DNA from: an uncultured delta proteobacterium
GTDB lineage: Bacteria; RBG-13-61-14; DRUE01
Assembly (NCBI GenBank): GCA_903930515.1
Contig: CAIYYW010000206.1
Coordinates: 1 to 8,266 of the forward strand
Direction: 5' to 3'
Length of the DNA: 8,266 nucleotides
Shown: piece by piece, positions 6,480 to 8,266 of the stretch
Layout: every line of letters starts with the position of its first letter
Position numbering within the stretch: the first letter of the stretch is position 1
Position numbers and translations under genes: made by a program
Notes under the pieces: model-generated
The model's input: the letters and a program-made list of their open reading frames with translations, nothing else
Database searches by the model: none
What the model was told of the DNA's origin: nothing

Positions 6480-6740
6480 ATGAAAGAAAAGAAAAAGCAA
6501 ATGCGATTTTACTCCTTCCAAATCGTGATTGAGAAGGAGCCGGAAGATGAGGGATATTTCGCTTACAGCCCGAATTTGCCCGGCTGTTTCAGCAACGGCA
6601 AGACCATTGAAGAGGCTAAGAAGAATATCCGGATCGCCATTGAACAGCATCTCGCTTCCTTGCTGGACCATTCCCGGCCCATTCCCCAGAATGACCGCAT
6701 GGTTCATACCGAAGAATTATCCGTGGGAATCCCGGAATGA
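6480..6740 (+). CDS. hicB: HicB-family antitoxin (short UPF0150 type), intact copy
   Basis: An 86-residue protein with the partial RNase H-like fold of HicB antitoxins: FYSFQIVIEKEPEDEGYFAYSPNLPGCFSNGKT, then the helix IEEAKKNIRIAIEQHLASLL. The motif Y-F-A-Y-x-P-x-L-P-G-C-x-S-x-G is the family hallmark. It is the short form: no separate helix-turn-helix or ribbon-helix-helix domain follows, so autoregulation, if any, would need another part of the protein or complex. The ATG at 6480 is preceded by TGGAGG at 5 nt and by a strong promoter. Its stop overlaps the start of a hicA reading frame (ATGA), as in many hicBA pairs, but that hicA is broken; the intact toxin gene begins 306 nt after the hicB stop. 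It should bind and block the HicA toxin encoded at 7046. Confidence 0.9.
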   Translation: MKEKKKQMRFYSFQIVIEKEPEDEGYFAYSPNLPGCFSNGKTIEEAKKNIRIAIEQHLASLLDHSRPIPQNDRMVHTEELSVGIPE

Positions 6741-6811
6741 CCAGAATGCCTCAGGTCTCCGCGCGGGAATTGGCGCGGTTCCTGAAGTCTCAAGGATTTG
6801 CGGAAGATCGG
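6573..6811 (+). repeat. 239-bp direct duplication within hicBA, copy 1
   Basis: This unit spans the 3' two-thirds of hicB and the first 25 codons of hicA. It matches 6882-7120 at 235 of 239 positions by eye. Differences lie at 6667, 6719, 6757 and 6781; only 6667 changes an amino acid. Offset 309 bp (103 codons), with a 70-bp unrelated spacer. Confidence 0.97.
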
Positions 6812-6883
6812 TTGCACTACCGACTGGCCTCTGCCTTTCTGCCGTTAACTTTAAACTTTAGACCTGACCCCGCCTGCTCTTAA
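6737..6883 (+). pseudogene. hicA: 3'-truncated hicA (toxin remnant)
   Basis: The first 25 codons (MTRMPQVSARELARFLKSQG, then FAEDR) are identical in protein to the intact HicA downstream. After position 6811 the sequence changes to the 70-bp insert, adding 23 unrelated residues and a TAA at 6881-6883, for 48 residues in total. The lost part includes the GSH motif with the catalytic histidine and the whole beta-sheet core, so this product cannot be an active HicA ribonuclease. It still follows hicB with the native ATGA overlap, so it is probably translated. Whether the peptide does anything, for example occupying HicB, is open. It arose by the duplication described at 6573-7120. Confidence 0.88.
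6812..6881. other. 70-bp insert between the two hicBA duplicate units
   Basis: This stretch begins TTGCACTACCGACTGGCC and ends GACCTGACCCCGCCTGCTCTT. It has no counterpart in the hicBA genes. Its 3' part (6857-6872) shares TGACCCCG and a looser match with the TCAAGGTTTGACCCCG motif at 6363, 7573 and 8182, hinting that an intergenic repeat was involved in the rearrangement. It carries stops in the hicB frame (TAA at 6852) and at its right edge in the hicA frame. Confidence 0.6.
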
Positions 6884-7049
6884 TTTGCCCGGCTGTTTCA
6901 GCAACGGCAAGACCATTGAAGAGGCTAAGAAGAATATCCGGATCGCCATTGAACAGCATCTCGCTTCCTTGCTGGGCCATTCCCGGCCCATTCCCCAGAA
7001 TGACCGCATGGTTCATACCGAAGAATTGTCCGTGGGAATCCCGGAATGA
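6882..7049 (+). pseudogene. hicB: 5'-truncated hicB (antitoxin remnant)
   Basis: From NLPGCFSNGKT to the stop at 7047-7049 this is the C-terminal 55 residues of HicB, with one change (Asp63 of the intact copy is Gly here). The N-terminal strands are missing, there is no ATG in the frame, the upstream frame is stopped at 6852-6854, and no SD stands before the possible TTG at 6885. It is therefore best read as a non-translated remnant. Its end still supplies the native ATGA junction to intact hicA. If it is not translated, hicA has lost its normal coupling to an upstream antitoxin frame. Confidence 0.85.
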
Positions 7050-7120
7050 CCAGAATGCCTCAGGTATCCGCGCGGGAATTGGCGCGGTTTCTGAAGTCTC
7101 AAGGATTTGCGGAAGATCGG
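6882..7120 (+). repeat. 239-bp direct duplication within hicBA, copy 2
   Basis: The second copy of 6573-6811. Both borders are sharp: G/T differ just before and T/C just after. The 309-bp offset is a multiple of three, so both hicB and hicA frames keep register. Confidence 0.97.
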
Positions 7121-7273
7121 CAATCCGGAAGCCATTTAACGCTCTGGAACGAAGAAAAACAAATTTCCGTTACCATTCCCATTCACACCGGATGCGATCT
7201 TGGCCGCGGCTTGGCGGTCAAGATTCTCAAGGACGCCGGCTTTACTGTGGAGGACTATCTCAATTTAAGATAA
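7046..7273 (+). CDS. hicA: HicA-family mRNA-interferase toxin, intact copy
   Basis: A 75-residue basic protein with the double-stranded-RNA-binding-like fold of HicA: helix SARELARFLKSQGF (8-21), strands DRQSGSHLTLWNE and QISVTIPIHTG, then helix LGRGLAVKILKDAGFTVEDYLNLR. QSGSH contains the conserved catalytic His30; the following I-P-x-H region is also typical. HicA toxins cut mRNA in a ribosome-independent way and are neutralised by HicB. Full length for the family. The start may be ATG 7046 or ATG 7055 (MPQVSARELA, the more usual HicA beginning). The gene keeps the 4-nt overlap with a hicB frame, but that hicB is the truncated copy; the functional antitoxin gene is further upstream on the same predicted transcript. 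Confidence 0.9.
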   Translation: MTRMPQVSARELARFLKSQGFAEDRQSGSHLTLWNEEKQISVTIPIHTGCDLGRGLAVKILKDAGFTVEDYLNLR

Positions 7274-7318
7274 TAATTTTAAAAGGCCCCAGGGCTCAAA
7301 CATTCAGGTCGCCAGCTT

Positions 7319-7434
7319 GGGGGGCAGGCGCTCCTGTAGGGGGCCAGACACTCTTGTCTGGCAGAATTAAATCTCACCGCAAAGATCGCAAAGTCCGCTA
7401 AGGAAATCTGGGGGCGCAGACACACTTGCCTGCG
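7319..7434 (+). repeat. Three related GGGGGC-CAGACACTCTTGTCTGG elements
   Basis: Copies lie at 7319-7337 (GGGGGGCAGGCGCTCCTGT), 7339-7362 and 7410-7434 (GGGGGCGCAGACACACTTGC then CTGCG). The middle copy folds into a perfect 7-bp hairpin: GCCAGAC 7343-7349 with GTCTGGC 7356-7362, loop 6. The others are degenerate hairpins of the same plan. The first two are adjacent. Confidence 0.65.
7372..7407 (+). repeat. CACCGCAAAG-type dispersed repeat, copy 3
   Basis: TCTCACCGCAAAGATCGCAA, then AGTCCGCTAAGG. Closest to 6195-6230, same orientation, again followed by a GGGCTTTCC palindrome. Confidence 0.7.
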
Positions 7435-7439
7435 TGTAC

Positions 7440-7490
7440 GGGCTTTCCGGCCTGTTCTGCGTAGCCTTAGCGAAGCAGGATGGAAAGCCC
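7440..7490. repeat. Imperfect palindrome, GGGCTTTCC family copy 2 (compact form)
   Basis: GGGCTTTCC (7440-7448) pairs with GGAAAGCCC (7482-7490). TTCTGC (7455-7460) pairs with GCAGGA (7475-7480) allowing one G-T pair. The loop is GTAGCCTTAGCGAA. Compared with copy 1 it lacks about 30 bp of interior. It is preceded by TGCGTGTAC, as is copy 3. Confidence 0.8.
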
Positions 7491-7500
7491 TTAATTCAAT

Positions 7501-7545
7501 TTCCACCGACGAGTGCCAGAGATTACAGAGAATTAGTGCTTTTTT
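7501..7545 (+). repeat. CACCG-type dispersed repeat, copy 4
   Basis: TTCCACCGACGAGTGCCAGAG, then ATTACAGAGAATTAGTGCTTTTTT. It is a degenerate relative of 6121-6162 in the same orientation, sharing CAGAGAATT and the GTGCTTTT end. Confidence 0.6.
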
Positions 7546-7570
7546 CCCTTTTACTTGCCCAATGTCCCTG

Positions 7571-7588
7571 TGTCAAGGTTTGACCCCG
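7571..7588 (+). repeat. TGTCAAGGTTTGACCCCG motif, left inverted copy
   Basis: An 18-bp motif that is itself a small hairpin (GTCAA-GGT-TTGAC). It matches the inverted 8182-8199 copy at 17 of 18 positions. The pair brackets the AT-rich gene at 7594-8058 and its promoter. The left copy ends 5 bp before that gene's stop codon. Confidence 0.85.
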
Positions 7589-7593
7589 GAAGT

Positions 7594-8058
7594 TCATTGA
7601 GTGCATTCTAATTTTATAATGTTTCCAGATTGGTTTATTGACATAATTATTGCTTTATTATAAGTTCTAAAAGCTACATATGCTGTAAATCTATCGCAAG
7701 TCATTATAGAATTTACCTTGTGAATACAATTTATCACCGGGATGTCGGGTTCATAATAATGTTTCCCTTTCCAGTTTCTCCTGGAAAAAATATAGGTCGG
7801 ATGATTTATATCATCGTCAATAGCAATAGCGTAGTGTGCTAATGCATAAATAGGAATATTTTTAGATTCATCAAGTATATGAGGGCTATAGCATCCATTA
7901 GTAGCCTTATATTTAGCTTCTTCTGAGTATATCAATTTTAATAAGGTTATAGCCCACCGTTTTGAGTTCTCATTAGAAATATAGATTTCTGAACTCAAAA
8001 ATAATATAATAAATATTGCTAGGAGCAATGTTATGATAAATATAATTTTTTTAATCAT
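7594..8058 (-). CDS. Small membrane-anchored, pilin-like protein of unknown function
   Basis: A 154-residue protein, not assigned to a named family. It starts MIKK, then a strongly hydrophobic segment (about 5-22, IIFIITLLLAIFIILFLS): one membrane anchor or uncleaved signal. The next part, WAITLLKLIYSEEAKYKATNGCYSPHIL, follows the helix-then-Y-x-x-x-x-G-x-Y pattern common just after the anchor of type IV pilins and pseudopilins. The usual G/A-F-T-x-x-E prepilin site is absent, so the pilin link is only suggestive. Four cysteines in the exported part could pair. The base composition is strikingly AT-rich against all neighbours, suggesting acquisition from elsewhere. ATG 8058 is preferred (GGA 7 nt upstream, lysines before the anchor); ATG 8076 is possible; an upstream TTG at 8094 falls at the predicted transcription start. 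Inverted repeats flank it. Confidence 0.65.
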   Translation of the reverse strand: MIKKIIFIITLLLAIFIILFLSSEIYISNENSKRWAITLLKLIYSEEAKYKATNGCYSPHILDESKNIPIYALAHYAIAIDDDINHPTYIFSRRNWKGKHYYEPDIPVINCIHKVNSIMTCDRFTAYVAFRTYNKAIIMSINQSGNIIKLECTQ

Positions 8059-8099
8059 GATATTTTCCGTCACCATGGCAAACAAGCTCGCCAATAAGG

Positions 8100-8108
8100 A
8101 TTATACCA
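8100..8108 (-). promoter_or_regulatory. Extended -10 promoter for the AT-rich gene
   Basis: On the minus strand TGGTATAAT (8108-8100) is an extended -10 element (TGn plus perfect TATAAT). A -35 box is poor, as is usual for extended -10 promoters; a TTGATT lies 20 bp upstream. Transcription would start near 8093. The inverted repeat ATAAGGA (8094-8100) ... TCCTTAT (8119-8125) overlaps it and could be an operator. Confidence 0.6.
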
Positions 8109-8181
8109 CTTATGATAGTCCTTATAATCAATACTTGTGCAATCGACATTAGCTCGGCTATTATTAAGAATGTTAGACCAT

Positions 8182-8199
8182 CGGGGTCAAACCTAGACA
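8182..8199 (-). repeat. TGTCTAGGTTTGACCCCG motif, right inverted copy
   Basis: The inverted counterpart of 7571-7588 (17 of 18 identical on the opposite strand). It abuts the third GGGCTTTCC element with one base between. Confidence 0.85.
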
Positions 8200-8200
8200 T

Positions 8201-8249
8201 CCTCCTTCGCCAAGGCTACGAAGGACAAACCGGAAAGCCCGTACACGCA
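8201..8249 (-). repeat. GGGCTTTCC element, copy 3, inverted and half-length
   Basis: Read on the minus strand it is TGCGTGTACGGGCTTTCCGG, then TTTGTCCTTCGTAGCCTTGGCGAAGGAGG. This matches the left arm and interior of copy 2 (7431-7480) but lacks the closing GGAAAGCCC arm. It is inverted relative to copies 1 and 2, and together with copy 2 it encloses the AT-rich gene. Confidence 0.8.
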
Positions 8250-8266
8250 GAATGATTAGAGCCTCA

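Larger units (their letters stand above)
7274..7593. other. Repeat-filled intergenic region downstream of hicA
   Basis: I see no gene. The stretch holds three related GGGGG(C)CAGACAC elements, two CACCGC-type repeats, a second GGGCTTTCC palindrome and a TCAAGGTTTGACCCCG motif, each listed separately. No convincing terminator follows hicA; the short GCCC-CA-GGGC near 7286-7295 lacks a T-run. Confidence 0.6.

Noticed and set aside
6916-7401. A 161-codon frame overlapping the second hicB remnant and hicA
   Set aside because: It is an out-of-frame reading of duplicated hicBA sequence; a near-identical shadow exists at 6529-6861, so the similarity is a by-product of the duplication.
7279-7506. 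A 75-codon minus-strand frame in the region after hicA
   Set aside because: It is composed entirely of intergenic repeats, with no SD or family motif.
6121-7545. CRISPR array made of the CACCGC repeats
   Set aside because: The repeats are degenerate, unevenly spaced and interrupted by genes; there are no uniform spacers and no cas genes.

Overview
The window reads as chromosomal DNA of a Gram-negative-type bacterium. Exported and lipid-anchored binding proteins, sigma70-like promoters with 16-17 bp spacers, and Shine-Dalgarno (SD) sequences are all visible. Most of it is moderately GC-rich; one island near the right end (about 7594-8181) is strikingly AT-rich. I cannot place the lineage. The many non-coding repeats of the CACCGCAGAGG type are of a sort seen in environmental anaerobes and uncultivated phyla, but that is impression rather than proof.

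Left part (1-2737, minus strand). The window opens inside the first 11 codons of a probable ribosomal protein S6 gene (TTG start, good SD, possible promoter and leader hairpin). Next come a complete HI0933/YhiN-family flavoprotein and a complete SCPx-type thiolase. The thiolase has a near-consensus promoter (TTGACC-17-TATAAT) and a strong intrinsic terminator (13-bp stem plus U-tract), so it is its own transcription unit.

Middle part (2973-6073, plus strand), divergent from the thiolase: a three-gene set encoding a tandem SRPBCC/START-like envelope protein, a PF04392-type substrate-binding protein that overlaps it by 4 nt, and a ribose-binding-like (Peripla_BP_4) lipoprotein. No permease or ATPase gene is present, so the two binding proteins are orphans within the window.

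Right part (6074-8266) is an accessory, repeat-built region. A HicBA toxin-antitoxin locus has undergone an internal duplication: intact hicB, hicA truncated at the 3' end, a 70-bp insert, hicB lacking its 5' end, then intact hicA. The duplicated unit is 239 bp with 4 differences, and the two copies are offset by 309 bp, so reading frame is kept. Dispersed repeats flank it: CACCGCAAAG-type repeats, a palindromic GGGCTTTCC...GGAAAGCCC element, and a TCAAGGTTTGACCCCG motif. Further right, a small AT-rich gene for a membrane-anchored, pilin-like protein sits between two inverted copies of that motif, which are themselves enclosed by inverted copies of the palindromic element. This gives a cassette-like layout with no transposase visible.

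The points most worth a second look are the rearranged hicBA locus and the AT-rich cassette bounded by nested inverted repeats.
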